Assembly: GCF_902859695.1 (NCBI RefSeq)
Contig: NZ_CADIJL010000001.1
Location: 62,001-126,000, forward strand
DNA from: Achromobacter ruhlandii
GTDB lineage: Bacteria > Pseudomonadota > Gammaproteobacteria > Burkholderiales > Burkholderiaceae_B
Length of the DNA stretch: 64,000 nucleotides
Direction: 5' to 3'
Part shown: positions 45,072-53,784 of the stretch, piece by piece
Numbering within the stretch: position 1 is the stretch's first letter
Layout of the letters: each line of letters starts with the position of its first letter
Program-made: the position numbers and the translations under genes
The notes under the pieces: model-generated
Databases searched by the model: none
Seen by the model: only the letters and a program-made list of their open reading frames with translations
What the model was told of the DNA's origin: nothing

Positions 45072-47228
45072 TCAGTACGCCAGCGAGGCTTGCAGGTACA
45101 CCGTGCGCGGCATGCCCACGTACTTGCCGGCGTTGTTGTCGGTGGAACGCGTGAAGTAGCGCTTGTCGAACAGGTTCTTCACGCCCAGCGCGATGTTCAG
45201 GTTGTGCATCTGCTTGCCGAAGTCGTAGGCGGCGCGCACGTGCACCGTGCCGTAGCCCGGAATGTCGCCATAGGCGCCGTTGGCGCTTTCCTCGGTCTGG
45301 TAGCGGGCGCCGGGATCGGGGGCGCCGGGCGAGCGCTGCTTGGACTGCAGGAAGGTATCGACGTTGAAGGTCCACTGGTTGCGCGTGTAGCGCGCGCCCA
45401 GCGAGGCCACGTTGCGCGAATAGAAGGGCAGGTCGCGGCCCTCGAACACGCCGGCCTTGTAAGTGGCCTGGGTGTAGGTATAGGTGCCGTACAGTGACAG
45501 GCCCGACAGCGCGGCTGTCAGTTCGCCCAGGTCGTACGACAGGCCGGTTTCCAGCCCGCGGTGGCGGGTGGCGCCCAGGTTGGTCCAGGCGTCCGAACCG
45601 CCGTTGGTGCCGCCGCGCAACTGCAGTTCGTCGTCGAAGTCGATGTTGAACAGCGTCAGTTCGCCCTTCCAGCCGCCGCCATTGAAATGCGTGCCCACTT
45701 CATAGGTGGTGGCCTTCTCCGGGTGCAGCCCGTTGGTGGTCGAGGCGATCTGGAAGTACTGCAGCGGGCCGAATGACTGGCCGGCGTTGGCGAACACGCT
45801 CCATTGTTCGCTGACGTGGTAGACCACCGACAGCGAGGGCAGGGGTTCTTCGGACTTGATGCTGGTATGGGTCCTGGCCGCGGGATTGGACTTGTCGTTC
45901 AGGAACGAGTCGATGAATTCGTAGCGCAGGCCCGGCGTGATGGTCCAGTTGCCCACGTTGATGGTGTCATCGATGTAGACCGCATGCGCCGTGGTGCCGC
46001 CGGTGCGGTACTGGTACTGCGGATTGGGCGCATCGAGCGCGTCGAAGCCGCTGTCCGGCACGTAGAACGCGGTGCGCGAGGCGCGTTCGTCGCTGGCTTC
46101 CTTCAGGTAGCGGTAGCCCACGCTGATTTCCTGCGTCACGCTGGCGCCGCGGAACAGGCGCGAATAGCGCGGCTCGATCGCGAACGTGTGATAGTTGCGC
46201 GGGTTGAACGTCAGGCGGCGCTTGCCGGCGTTGGCGCCGGTGCCCTCGGTCTCGATGCTGCTGCCGCGGAAGCTGTCGGTGTAGTAGGTGAGCAGCTCGA
46301 ACTTGTTGATGCCGTCATCGTGGTTGTAGCGGAACGAGGCGTCGGTGCGGCGGCCGGTGAAGTTGTCGTAAGGCCGGGTGGACTGGAACGGATCCTCGGA
46401 ATACTGCCGGGCGGTCAGCCCGCCCGGCATGCCGGCGCGGCCTTCGTAGTGATGCAGCGCGGCCGACACGCTGTCGTCGGCGCCGATGCGATAGGTGCCC
46501 TTGAGCATCACGTCATCGATGTCCACGCGATCGTTGCTCTCGCGAAAGCCGTTGCCGTGCGTGCCGGAATAAAGCAGTGCGCCGCCCAGGCCACGTTCGT
46601 TGGTGCCGCCGATGAATGCGCTGGGCGAGGTCTTCACGCCGCCGTGGCTGTACATGTCGGTCTCGACCGTGGCGTCGGCGGTGAAGTCCCGCGGAATCGC
46701 GCGCGTCACGAAGTTGATGATGCCGCCCACGTTCTGCGGGCCATAGCGCACCGAGCCGGCGCCGCGCACCACGTCCACCGCCGACAGGTTGCCCAGCGAC
46801 ACCGGCGCCATCGACAGCTGCGGTTGGCCATAGGGCGCCACCGCCAGCGGAATGCCGTCCATCAGAATGGTCGAGCGCGGCGACAGGCGCGAGGTCAGCC
46901 CGCGCACGCCCACGTTCAGCGACACATCGCTGCCGCCCGTGCCATTGCTTTCCTGCACCTGCACGCCCGGCACGCGGCGCAAGACGTCGCGCACATTGGT
47001 CGCGCCGGTGTCCTGGAACGACGAGCGCTCGATGATGGTGCGCGCGCCGCCGTGTTCCAGCACCTTCTCCTCATTCGGATTTTCCAGCCAGTCGCCCACG
47101 ACGCTGATCGCGCCCAGGGTGTTGTCGGCGGGCGCGGCGTCTGCCGCGGTCTGCGCCTGGCTGTGGGCGGCCAGCGTCAGCATGGCCAGCGCGAGCGTCA
47201 GGCGTCGCGGGGGAAAAGGAATCGGCAT
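45072..47228 (-). CDS. TonB-dependent receptor, FecA-like without signalling domain
   Basis: A 718-residue outer-membrane receptor. Signal peptide ends near SQA-Q, then a short lead and plug (TNVRDVLRRVPGVQVQESNG to VGGIINFVTRAIP) and a barrel with the FecA-type VFANAGQSFGPLQYFQIAS and LHPEKATTYEVGTHF, ending LQASLAY. There is no STN domain, so it transports without FecI/FecR signalling. The substrate is probably a ferric carboxylate or siderophore (inference). A Fur-like box near 47262-47285 is only a weak match. One TTGGCGCCAA site lies 147 bp upstream, shared with the Lrp-type regulator. Confidence 0.88.
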   Translation of the reverse strand: MPIPFPPRRLTLALAMLTLAAHSQAQTAADAAPADNTLGAISVVGDWLENPNEEKVLEHGGARTIIERSSFQDTGATNVRDVLRRVPGVQVQESNGTGGSDVSLNVGVRGLTSRLSPRSTILMDGIPLAVAPYGQPQLSMAPVSLGNLSAVDVVRGAGSVRYGPQNVGGIINFVTRAIPRDFTADATVETDMYSHGGVKTSPSAFIGGTNERGLGGALLYSGTHGNGFRESNDRVDIDDVMLKGTYRIGADDSVSAALHHYEGRAGMPGGLTARQYSEDPFQSTRPYDNFTGRRTDASFRYNHDDGINKFELLTYYTDSFRGSSIETEGTGANAGKRRLTFNPRNYHTFAIEPRYSRLFRGASVTQEISVGYRYLKEASDERASRTAFYVPDSGFDALDAPNPQYQYRTGGTTAHAVYIDDTINVGNWTITPGLRYEFIDSFLNDKSNPAARTHTSIKSEEPLPSLSVVYHVSEQWSVFANAGQSFGPLQYFQIASTTNGLHPEKATTYEVGTHFNGGGWKGELTLFNIDFDDELQLRGGTNGGSDAWTNLGATRHRGLETGLSYDLGELTAALSGLSLYGTYTYTQATYKAGVFEGRDLPFYSRNVASLGARYTRNQWTFNVDTFLQSKQRSPGAPDPGARYQTEESANGAYGDIPGYGTVHVRAAYDFGKQMHNLNIALGVKNLFDKRYFTRSTDNNAGKYVGMPRTVYLQASLAY

Positions 47229-47374
47229 CGGAAGTCCAGGAAGCGGGGAGGGCGCGCGTCATTAATACGAGCGTCAATCACATTGAGAATCTTTACTGGT
47301 TCGGCGCGGACGACTGCCAGGGGCGCGCACGAGCCGAGTCGGACCTTGCCCGACCGGCCCGAAATATATCAAAA

Positions 47375-47386
47375 ATTGGCGCCAAT
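47375..47386. promoter_or_regulatory. TTGGCGCCAA operator 1
   Basis: ATTGGCGCCAAT, a perfect 12-bp palindrome midway between the divergent FecA-like receptor and the Lrp-type regulator. One of five copies of the core in this locus. Confidence 0.7.
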
Positions 47387-47489
47387 CTAAACGCGGTAAA
47401 TTGGGGTCGTGGCAAAAACACGCCACGGCCGGCAGGCCCGTGCGCCAGACAGCGCGCGCCAGCATCGCGTCGAATCCGTATAAGATGTG

Positions 47490-47505
47490 AAATTGGCGCC
47501 AATTT
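47490..47505. promoter_or_regulatory. TTGGCGCCAA operator 2, at the regulator start
   Basis: AAATTGGCGCCAATTT, a perfect 16-bp palindrome ending 15 bp before the regulator's ATG, where binding would block its own expression. The longest copy together with that at 48469. Confidence 0.75.
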
Positions 47506-47520
47506 TTAGCTGGAACAATC

Positions 47521-47946
47521 ATGGACACACTCGATCAGCAATTGCTGGGTCTGTTGCGCGCCGACGCTCGCGCAACCGTCGCGACCCTGGCCAAGAAGCT
47601 CGACGTATCAAGGGGCACCATCAACAACCGCATCGCCCGCATGGAAGACGAGGGCATCATCGTCGGCTACACCGTCCGGCTGCGCCCCGAATCCCAACCC
47701 GACCAGATCGGTGCCTGGATGAACATCGCCGTCGACGGCAACGAAACCCGCCGCGTCGTCAGCATCCTCCTGGGCGACCCCGCCGTCGTCGCCCTGCACG
47801 ACACCAACGGCCGCTGGGACCTGCTGGCCGAACTGCGCGTGGCCAACATCGAGGAAATGTCCCGCGTCCTGGACCGCGTCCGTCTCATCAAGGCCATCTC
47901 CGCCACGGAAACCAGCATCCACCTGAAAAGCTACAAGCTCGATTGA
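47521..47946 (+). CDS. Lrp/AsnC-family regulator of the amide/peptide locus
   Basis: A 141-residue Lrp/AsnC protein. N-terminal helix-turn-helix: MDTLDQQLLGLLRADARATV with LAKKLDVSRGTINNRIARME. The C-terminal RAM ligand-binding domain runs from about residue 65 (IGAWMNIAVDGNETRRVVSI) with GRWDLLAELRVANIEEMSRV. Such proteins form octamers that bind amino acids or related ligands. Two perfect palindromes lie just upstream, and the same core precedes three further transcription units in this locus. It is therefore the best candidate for the TTGGCGCCAA-binding factor (inference). It reads away from the FecA-like gene. Confidence 0.9.
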   Translation: MDTLDQQLLGLLRADARATVATLAKKLDVSRGTINNRIARMEDEGIIVGYTVRLRPESQPDQIGAWMNIAVDGNETRRVVSILLGDPAVVALHDTNGRWDLLAELRVANIEEMSRVLDRVRLIKAISATETSIHLKSYKLD

Positions 47947-48203
47947 GCCCCGCCGCCCATCTTTGTGACCGTCCCTCCCAGAGCGCAAAATCGCCGCTCT
48001 TGTCTCTGCCCTTCCTGTTGACGACGCCTACGTCATCTCCGCAAACCCGGACGCCGACGCCGCACCACCGAACGCCCAAAAAGGCCGCCTGCGCGGCCGC
48101 CTTGGGCGACCCCGCAAGATCTTCCTACTCCACACAACGTCGCCACGAAGCCCAAGCACGTGACACATCCCGGCGGCGTCTCGAAACGCGCTGACGCAGC
48201 GGG

Positions 48204-48355
48204 GTGGCCGGGCCGGGCGGAGGGCGGGGCGTGTAGATGCGCCCGACGGAATCTGAAGGGAAGGCCGAAGGCCTGGACGAAGATGAGGAAGGGGCAGTCC
48301 GGAGCGAAGGCTCCGGACCGCAATCGTAGCCCCGCCCTCCGCCCGGCCCGGTCAC
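48204..48355 (-). repeat. structured inverted-repeat element, copy A
   Basis: On the minus strand: a 27-bp basal stem (48204-48230 with 48329-48355, one G.T pair) closes a 98-nt core. Inside are a 9-bp hairpin GTCCGGAGC/GCTCCGGAC with loop CTTC, and a 5-bp hairpin AGGCC/GGCCT with loop TTC. The core is about 87% identical to copy B at 55378-55543, while the basal stem sequence is unrelated but still paired. Weaker similarity continues to a shared T-run hairpin near 48075-48110 and to TCGGGCGGT near 48382-48390. No protein gene is present; the stretch 47947-48547 otherwise holds only operator 3. Confidence 0.75.
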
Positions 48356-48468
48356 CACGCGTCAAAAGAACCACAGCCCTAACCGCCCGACCCATCCCTC
48401 CCGGGGCAACGTCACGAACCACCCGTTAGGGATTCCCCCCGCTTGCCCCAACCCAAACCTGGTTCCTA

Positions 48469-48484
48469 AAATTGGCGCCAATTT
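48469..48484. promoter_or_regulatory. TTGGCGCCAA operator 3
   Basis: AAATTGGCGCCAATTT, identical to operator 2, 63 bp before the hydrolase/ABC transporter operon. Confidence 0.75.
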
Positions 48485-48547
48485 AGTCAAACATCCCCCG
48501 CCCGCAACACCCCCCCCGGCACACCCCGCCCGGGAATCGAGGAAACC

Positions 48548-49411
48548 ATGCAGTCCACCGCAGCACCCGCCCTGGCCCCCGACGCCGCCCGCGCCCGCGC
48601 CATCTACGACCTCGGCCACAGCACCGTCTTCGCCTCGCGCATCGACCCGCGTTTCTCGTACTGCATGTACGTCCCCCCGCACATCGACCAGGCCAAACAC
48701 CCCATGGAGCTGGTCGTCATCATGCACGGCACCGGCCGCGCTTTCGTCGAATACCGCGACGCCTTCGCCGAGTTCGCCCGCTGGAACGACTGCATCGTGC
48801 TGTGCCCGCTGTTCCCCGTCAGCCCGCTCGGCGACGGCAACCGCGACGGCTTCAAGCAACTGCGCGAAGGCGACATCCGCTACGACCACATCCTGCAAGG
48901 CATGGTCGCCGAAGTCGGCGAGAAATTCGGCCGCGACTTCTCCCGCTTCGCCCTGTTCGGCTATTCCGGCGGCGGCCAGTTCGTCAACCGCTACGCCCTG
49001 CTGCATCCCGAAACCCTGTGGGCCGTCTCGATCGGCGCGCCCGGCTCCGTCACGCTGCTCGACCCCAGCCAGGACTGGTGGGTCGGCGTGCGCGACGCCG
49101 AAGCCCGCTTCGGCAAAGCCGTGGACATCGAGGCCCTGCGCCAGGTCGCGGTGCACATGATCGTCGGCAAGGCCGACCTGGAGACCTGGGAAATCACCCA
49201 CCGCGAAGGCGGCAAGTTCTTCATGCCCGGGGCCAACTCCGCGGGCGCCACGCGCCCCGAGCGCCTGGAATCGCTGCGCCGCTCGTTCGAGGCGGCTGGC
49301 GTCAAGGCCGTGCTGGACGTGGTCGACAACGTGCCGCACGACGGCCTGAAGTGCGTCGGCCAGGTGCAGGACTTCCTGGCCGCCGAACTGCGCAAGCTGC
49401 GCAATGAATAA
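48548..49411 (+). CDS. alpha/beta hydrolase
   Basis: A 287-residue cytoplasmic alpha/beta hydrolase. Oxyanion motif HGTG at 60-63, nucleophile S140 in GYSGGG, likely acid D210 (GKAD) and H264 (VPHDGL). It has no signal peptide. It resembles depolymerase/esterase-type hydrolases; the substrate is unknown. It is first in an operon with two dipeptide-type permeases and a double ATPase (gap 58 bp), so it probably processes the imported compound, cleaving an ester or amide (inference). Ribosome site GAGGAAA. Confidence 0.82.
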   Translation: MQSTAAPALAPDAARARAIYDLGHSTVFASRIDPRFSYCMYVPPHIDQAKHPMELVVIMHGTGRAFVEYRDAFAEFARWNDCIVLCPLFPVSPLGDGNRDGFKQLREGDIRYDHILQGMVAEVGEKFGRDFSRFALFGYSGGGQFVNRYALLHPETLWAVSIGAPGSVTLLDPSQDWWVGVRDAEARFGKAVDIEALRQVAVHMIVGKADLETWEITHREGGKFFMPGANSAGATRPERLESLRRSFEAAGVKAVLDVVDNVPHDGLKCVGQVQDFLAAELRKLRNE

Positions 49412-49469
49412 CGTCCACAACCCGATGGGCGGGCGCGCGAGCGCCTGCCTGCCGCGATAGGAGAGGGCC

Positions 49470-50414
49470 ATGCTGCGTTTCGCGCTATCCCGTATCGTCA
49501 TGGCCATTCCCACACTGCTGATCGTGGCGGTGGCGGTGTTCGTCATGATCCGCCTGATTCCGGGCGACCCCGCGCAATTGCTGCTGGGCGACCTGGCCAC
49601 GCCGGCGGCCCTGGCCGACCTGCGCGCGCGGCTGGGCCTGGACCAGACCTGGCCCACCCAGTTCGGCATCTGGTTCGGCAACATGCTGCACGGCGACCTG
49701 GGTTCGTCCATCAACACCGGCCAGCCCGTGCTGCCGCTGGTGTGGGACCGTTTCCTGATCAGCGGCCGCGTGGTGCTGGTGGCCGTGCTGTTCGCCGCCC
49801 TGGTGGCCGTGCCCGCCGGCATGATCGCCGCCTGGAAGCAGAACAAGGCGCCCGACCTGATCCTGGTCGGCACCGCCACGCTGCTGGTGTCCATTCCCAC
49901 CTTCTGGCTCGGCCTGCTGCTGCTGATCTTCTTCGGCCTGAAGCTGCAATGGCTGCCGGTGGTGGGCTACGTGTCGATCGGCGAAGACTGGAAGGCCGGC
50001 CTGCTGTACCTGGCCATGCCGATCCTGACGCTGTTCCTGCACGAGATCGGCGTGTTGATGCGCATGGCGCGCGCCAGCACCCTGGAAGTGCTGCGGCTGG
50101 ACTACATCACCCACGCCCGCGCCAAGGGCCTGTCGGAATCCGCGGTACTGATGCGCCACGCCTTCCGCAACGCCTTCGGCCCCACCTGGACCCTGATCGG
50201 CCTGGTGCTGGGCAACCTGCTCGGCGGCATCGCCGTGGTCGAAACCGTGTTCACCATTCCCGGCCTGGGCCGGCTGCTGGTGGATTCGATCTTCGCCCGC
50301 GACTACCCCGTGATCCAGGGCTGCCTGCTGTTCGTCGGCGTGATCTACGTGATCGTCAACCTGCTGATCGACCTCTGCTATCCCATCTTCGACCCGAGAG
50401 TGACCGCCGAATGA
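49470..50414 (+). CDS. ABC transporter permease, DppB type
   Basis: A 314-residue inner-membrane permease with six helices. The start MLRFALSRIVMAIPTLLIVA and IRLIPGDPAQLLLGD are typical of DppB/OppB. The ATPase-contacting EAA loop is seen around DYITHARAKGLSESAVLMRHAFRNA. Ribosome site AGGAGAG. It overlaps the next permease gene by 4 bp. It imports a peptide-like solute together with the next two genes. Confidence 0.93.
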   Translation: MLRFALSRIVMAIPTLLIVAVAVFVMIRLIPGDPAQLLLGDLATPAALADLRARLGLDQTWPTQFGIWFGNMLHGDLGSSINTGQPVLPLVWDRFLISGRVVLVAVLFAALVAVPAGMIAAWKQNKAPDLILVGTATLLVSIPTFWLGLLLLIFFGLKLQWLPVVGYVSIGEDWKAGLLYLAMPILTLFLHEIGVLMRMARASTLEVLRLDYITHARAKGLSESAVLMRHAFRNAFGPTWTLIGLVLGNLLGGIAVVETVFTIPGLGRLLVDSIFARDYPVIQGCLLFVGVIYVIVNLLIDLCYPIFDPRVTAE

Positions 50415-51232
50415 AAAAGCGAATTGCAGCTAACGCGCTGATAGGCGGCGTGATCGTGGCGGCGATGCTCGTCGCGGCCATCATGGGCGCCTTCTGGACG
50501 CCGCACGACCCGCTCAAGATCAACTTCGTGGCGCGGCTCAAGCCGCCCGGCGGCGACTTCCTGCTGGGCACCGACGAGTTCGGCCGCGATGAACTGTCGC
50601 GCCTGCTGGCCGGCGCGTCCAGCAGCGTCTGGATCAGCCTGCTGACGGTGGGCTTCGCCATCATCGCCGGCACCATTGTCGGCACCCTGACCGGCTTCGT
50701 GCGCGGCTGGACCGACCGCATCATCATGGCCTTCAACAACGCCCTGCTGGCCTTCCCCGGCCTGCTGCTGGCGCTGGGCCTGCTGGCGGTGGTCGGCGCC
50801 AACAAGTACGGCATCATCCTGGCGCTGGGCCTGGCCTATACGCCATCGGTGACGCGCATCGTGCGGGGCACGGTGCTGTCGCTGCGCGAGAAGGAATTCA
50901 TCGAATCCTCGCGCGTGCTGGGCAACTCCGAGCTCTACACCATGGTGCGCCACGTGCTGCCCAACTGCGTCGCGCCGTTGACGGTGCTGGCGACCTCGAT
51001 GTTCGGCTGGGTGATCCTGGCGGAAAGCGCACTGTCGTTCCTGGGCCTGGGCGTGCCGCCGCCGGCGCCCACCTGGGGCAACATGCTGGCCGCCGCCCGG
51101 CCGTTCATGGCGCAGGCCTCCTATCTTTCCATTCTTCCGGGCCTGGCCATCGCGCTGGCGTTGCTCGGGATCAACCTGCTGGGCGACGCGGTGCGTGACC
51201 GTCTCGATCCCCGCATGAGGGGCGTGCAATGA
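50411..51232 (+). CDS. ABC transporter permease, DppC type
   Basis: A 273-residue permease. After one N-terminal helix come the DppC-type [22 protein letters not shown] (start of the periplasmic entry), and the EAA loop in [24 protein letters not shown], ending with [16 protein letters not shown]. It begins inside the stop of the previous gene (ATGA) and ends overlapping the ATPase gene by 4 bp, so the three are translationally coupled. Confidence 0.93.
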   Translation: MKKRIAANALIGGVIVAAMLVAAIMGAFWTPHDPLKINFVARLKPPGGDFLLGTDEFGRDELSRLLAGASSSVWISLLTVGFAIIAGTIVGTLTGFVRGWTDRIIMAFNNALLAFPGLLLALGLLAVVGANKYGIILALGLAYTPSVTRIVRGTVLSLREKEFIESSRVLGNSELYTMVRHVLPNCVAPLTVLATSMFGWVILAESALSFLGLGVPPPAPTWGNMLAAARPFMAQASYLSILPGLAIALALLGINLLGDAVRDRLDPRMRGVQ

Positions 51233-52884
51233 GCGCACTGGTTACCGTATCGAATCTGTCCCTGACTGTGGGCCGCGGCGGTCGCGAGATCGTCAGCGGC
51301 GTGTCCTTCGAGGTGGCGCCGGGCGAAATGGTCGGCATCGTCGGCGAGTCCGGCAGCGGCAAGACCCAGGCGGCGCGCGCCATCATGGGCCTGACGCCGC
51401 CGCCGCTGGTGGTGGCTGGCGGCTCGATCCGCTTCGAGGGCGTGGAAGTCACCCAGGCCAGCCCGGCCGCGCTGCGCAAGCTGCGCGGCGCGCGCATCGG
51501 CATGGTGTTCCAGGAACCCATGACCTCGCTCAACCCGTCCATGCCCATCGGGCGCCAGCTGGACGAAGGGCTCAAGCTGCACCGCCGCGACCTGTCGACG
51601 GCACAGCGTCGCGAACGCATCCTGGAGATGCTGCGCCGCGTCGGCATCCGCGATCCGAAGGCCGCCGTCGAAGCCTGGCCGCACGAGTTCTCGGGCGGCA
51701 TGCGCCAGCGCATGATGCTGGCCTCGGTGATGCTGCTGGAGCCGGCGCTGCTGATCGCCGACGAGCCCACCACCGCGCTCGACGCGGTGGTGCAGCGCGA
51801 CGTGCTGGAACTGATGGTCGACCTGACGCGCGAGCACAACACCGCCGTGCTGATGATCAGCCACGACCTGCCGATGGTGGCGCGCTATACCGAACGCATG
51901 GTGGTGATGCAGCATGGCAAGGTGCTGGAAACCGGCACCACCGCCGGCATCCTCGAGCGCCCGCGGCATCCCTACACCCGCAAGCTGCTGGACGCCATGC
52001 CGCGCCGCCTGCCGGCGCGTCCGCCGATCCAGGAAGCGCCGATCGTCGAGGTCAGGAACCTGGTGGTCGACTACGCCGGCCACCAGCGCCTGTTCTCGCG
52101 CACCGGCGCCAAGCGCGCCCTCAATGGCATCGACCTGCAGGTCAAGCCGCGCGAAGTGGTGGCGGTGGTGGGCGGCTCGGGGTCGGGCAAGACCACGCTG
52201 GGCCGCGCCATCGCCGGCCTGCTGGCGCCGACCTCCGGGCAGATCCTGTTCCGTGACCAGCCGGTCAGCCGCCGTTCGCCGGCCTGGCGCGACTACCGCC
52301 TGAACTGCCAGATGGTGTTCCAGGACCCGTATTCGTCGCTCGACCCGCGGATGACCATCGGCGAGCTGGTGGGCGAGGGCCTGCGCATGCTGGTCGACAT
52401 GCCGGCCGCCGACAAGCGCCGTCGCGTCGACGAAGTGCTGGCCGAAGTCGGCCTGGGCTCGGAATACGCCAAGCGCTTTCCGCACGAACTGTCCGGCGGC
52501 CAGCGCCAGCGCGTGGCCATCGCCCGCGCGGTGGTGCGGCGGCCGTCCTTCGTCATCGCCGACGAGCCGGTGTCGGCGCTGGACGTGACGGTGCGGGCGC
52601 AGGTGCTGGACCTGTTCGCCGACCTGCAGGAACGCCACGGATTCTCGTGCCTCTTCATCAGCCACGACCTGGGCGTGGTGGAGCAGGTGGCCGACCGCGT
52701 GGTGGTGATGCGCGACGGCGGCATCGTCGAGCAGGGCACGCGCGACACGGTGTTCGACCAGCCACGCGAGGAATACACCCGCAGCCTGCTGTCGGCGATT
52801 CCCGCGCTGGAGTCGACCGAAACCGGCGGCGTGCGCCTGCGCTGGCGGCTGGACCAGCCGGAGCCGACGCGGGCCACCGCTTGA
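51229..52884 (+). CDS. double-ATPase ABC subunit (DppD-DppF fusion, GsiA-like)
   Basis: A 551-residue protein with two complete ABC modules. Module 1: Walker A GESGSGKT (K45), signature FSGGMRQRM, Walker [13 protein letters not shown]. Module 2 from about residue 275: Walker A GGSGSGKT (K321), signature [13 protein letters not shown], Walker [13 protein letters not shown]. Each ends with the short oligopeptide-type tail ([18 protein letters not shown]). It supplies both ATP sites of the peptide-type importer in one polypeptide, as GsiA does for glutathione. Confidence 0.93.
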   Translation: MSALVTVSNLSLTVGRGGREIVSGVSFEVAPGEMVGIVGESGSGKTQAARAIMGLTPPPLVVAGGSIRFEGVEVTQASPAALRKLRGARIGMVFQEPMTSLNPSMPIGRQLDEGLKLHRRDLSTAQRRERILEMLRRVGIRDPKAAVEAWPHEFSGGMRQRMMLASVMLLEPALLIADEPTTALDAVVQRDVLELMVDLTREHNTAVLMISHDLPMVARYTERMVVMQHGKVLETGTTAGILERPRHPYTRKLLDAMPRRLPARPPIQEAPIVEVRNLVVDYAGHQRLFSRTGAKRALNGIDLQVKPREVVAVVGGSGSGKTTLGRAIAGLLAPTSGQILFRDQPVSRRSPAWRDYRLNCQMVFQDPYSSLDPRMTIGELVGEGLRMLVDMPAADKRRRVDEVLAEVGLGSEYAKRFPHELSGGQRQRVAIARAVVRRPSFVIADEPVSALDVTVRAQVLDLFADLQERHGFSCLFISHDLGVVEQVADRVVVMRDGGIVEQGTRDTVFDQPREEYTRSLLSAIPALESTETGGVRLRWRLDQPEPTRATA

Positions 52885-52928
52885 GGGGACGGGTCCACGC
52901 CGGGCGGGAGTTCCGTTGCGGCGCGGAC

Positions 52929-52938
52929 TTATGCATAA
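52929..52938. promoter_or_regulatory. TTATGCATAA palindrome before GntR gene
   Basis: A 10-bp perfect palindrome 36 bp before the GntR gene. FadR-type GntR regulators often bind palindromes with an ATGCAT-like centre and autoregulate, so this may be its operator. Confidence 0.4.
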
Positions 52939-52974
52939 AATACGCGGTTTGGATTTGATTCACGGGAGTGGTCC

Positions 52975-53595
52975 ATGCCGAAAGCGGCGGCGACACAGCC
53001 GGGCCTGGTTGACCGTATTGCCCTGGATATTCAGTCGGGGGTATACGGCCCCGGCGCGTGGCTGAAACAGATCGATCTGCAGGAACGTTACGGCGCCAAG
53101 CGCCTGGACGTGCGGCGGGCGCTTGACCAATTGACCGCCAAGCGACTGATCGCACACATCCCGAACCGGGGCTATCACGTCTATACGATGGACCCCGATC
53201 AGCACCTGCAGATCCGCGACATCCGCGTGCTGCTGGAAACCGGCGCGGCGGCCGACCTGATGCCCAACGTCACGGCGGCCAAGGTGCGCGCCCTGCGCGC
53301 GCTGGCCGAGCGGTTTTCCAAGCTGCTGCAGGACGGCACCCTGCTGGAGCAGTACGAGGTCAACCTGGCGTTCCACGCCGGGATGTACGACATGTGTTCC
53401 AACCGCGAATTGGCGGCGCTGATCCAGGAAACCCGGGCGCGCGGCCCGGCGGCCCCCGCCAAGGAATGGGTGACGCGTTCGCGCATCGAGATCTCGGCGC
53501 GCGAGCACTTCGACATGGTCGAGGCGCTGGAAGCGCGCGACGTCAAACGCCTGCAGAAGATCATCGCCCAGCACGTCGGGCAGGACATTTCCTGA
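52975..53595 (+). CDS. GntR-family (FadR subgroup) regulator
   Basis: A 206-residue regulator. The winged helix spans about 10-70 (IALDIQSGVYGPGAWLKQID, LDVRRALDQLTAKRLIAHIP, NRGYHVYTM), slightly divergent in the recognition helix (GAKRLDVRRAL). The C-terminal helical FCD domain carries likely metal/ligand residues in YEVNLAFHAGMYDMC and REHFDMVEALEARD. It lies between the transporter operon and the binding-protein gene on the same strand and probably tunes them (inference). A hairpin follows. Confidence 0.88.
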   Translation: MPKAAATQPGLVDRIALDIQSGVYGPGAWLKQIDLQERYGAKRLDVRRALDQLTAKRLIAHIPNRGYHVYTMDPDQHLQIRDIRVLLETGAAADLMPNVTAAKVRALRALAERFSKLLQDGTLLEQYEVNLAFHAGMYDMCSNRELAALIQETRARGPAAPAKEWVTRSRIEISAREHFDMVEALEARDVKRLQKIIAQHVGQDIS

Positions 53596-53622
53596 CTCGC
53601 CCCGCCTGATCGTCACCCCCCA

Positions 53623-53655
53623 CGCGGCGGCCTTCCTGAAAAGGAGGCCGCCGCG
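53623..53655 (+). terminator. terminator after GntR gene
   Basis: CGCGGCGGCC pairs with GGCCGCCGCG; further T-A, T.G and C-G pairs extend the stem toward a short loop. It starts 27 bp after the stop. It separates the GntR gene from the binding-protein gene, which has its own operator. Confidence 0.65.
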
Positions 53656-53729
53656 GTCATTTCGGGGCCGCTTTCAGGGATACCCCGGATACCGCCCCAG
53701 CCGCAAGTCTTCATAATGGGCGGCTATTT

Positions 53730-53739
53730 TTGGCGCCAA
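53730..53739. promoter_or_regulatory. TTGGCGCCAA operator 4
   Basis: TTGGCGCCAA core in an AT-rich setting (TTTT before, TATAG after), 45 bp before the first binding-protein gene. Confidence 0.7.
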
Positions 53740-53784
53740 TATAGTTATGAATCCGGCGCCGCATGCCCCCGGGGGATTTCCACA

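Noticed and set aside
47262..47285. Fur box upstream of the FecA-like receptor
   Set aside because: Only about 10 of 19 positions match the consensus, too weak to list as a site.
48160..48429. Short plus-strand open frame across structured element copy A
   Set aside because: It runs through the folded repeat and its arms; the 98-nt core is conserved in structure rather than codon pattern, and no ribosome site is present.
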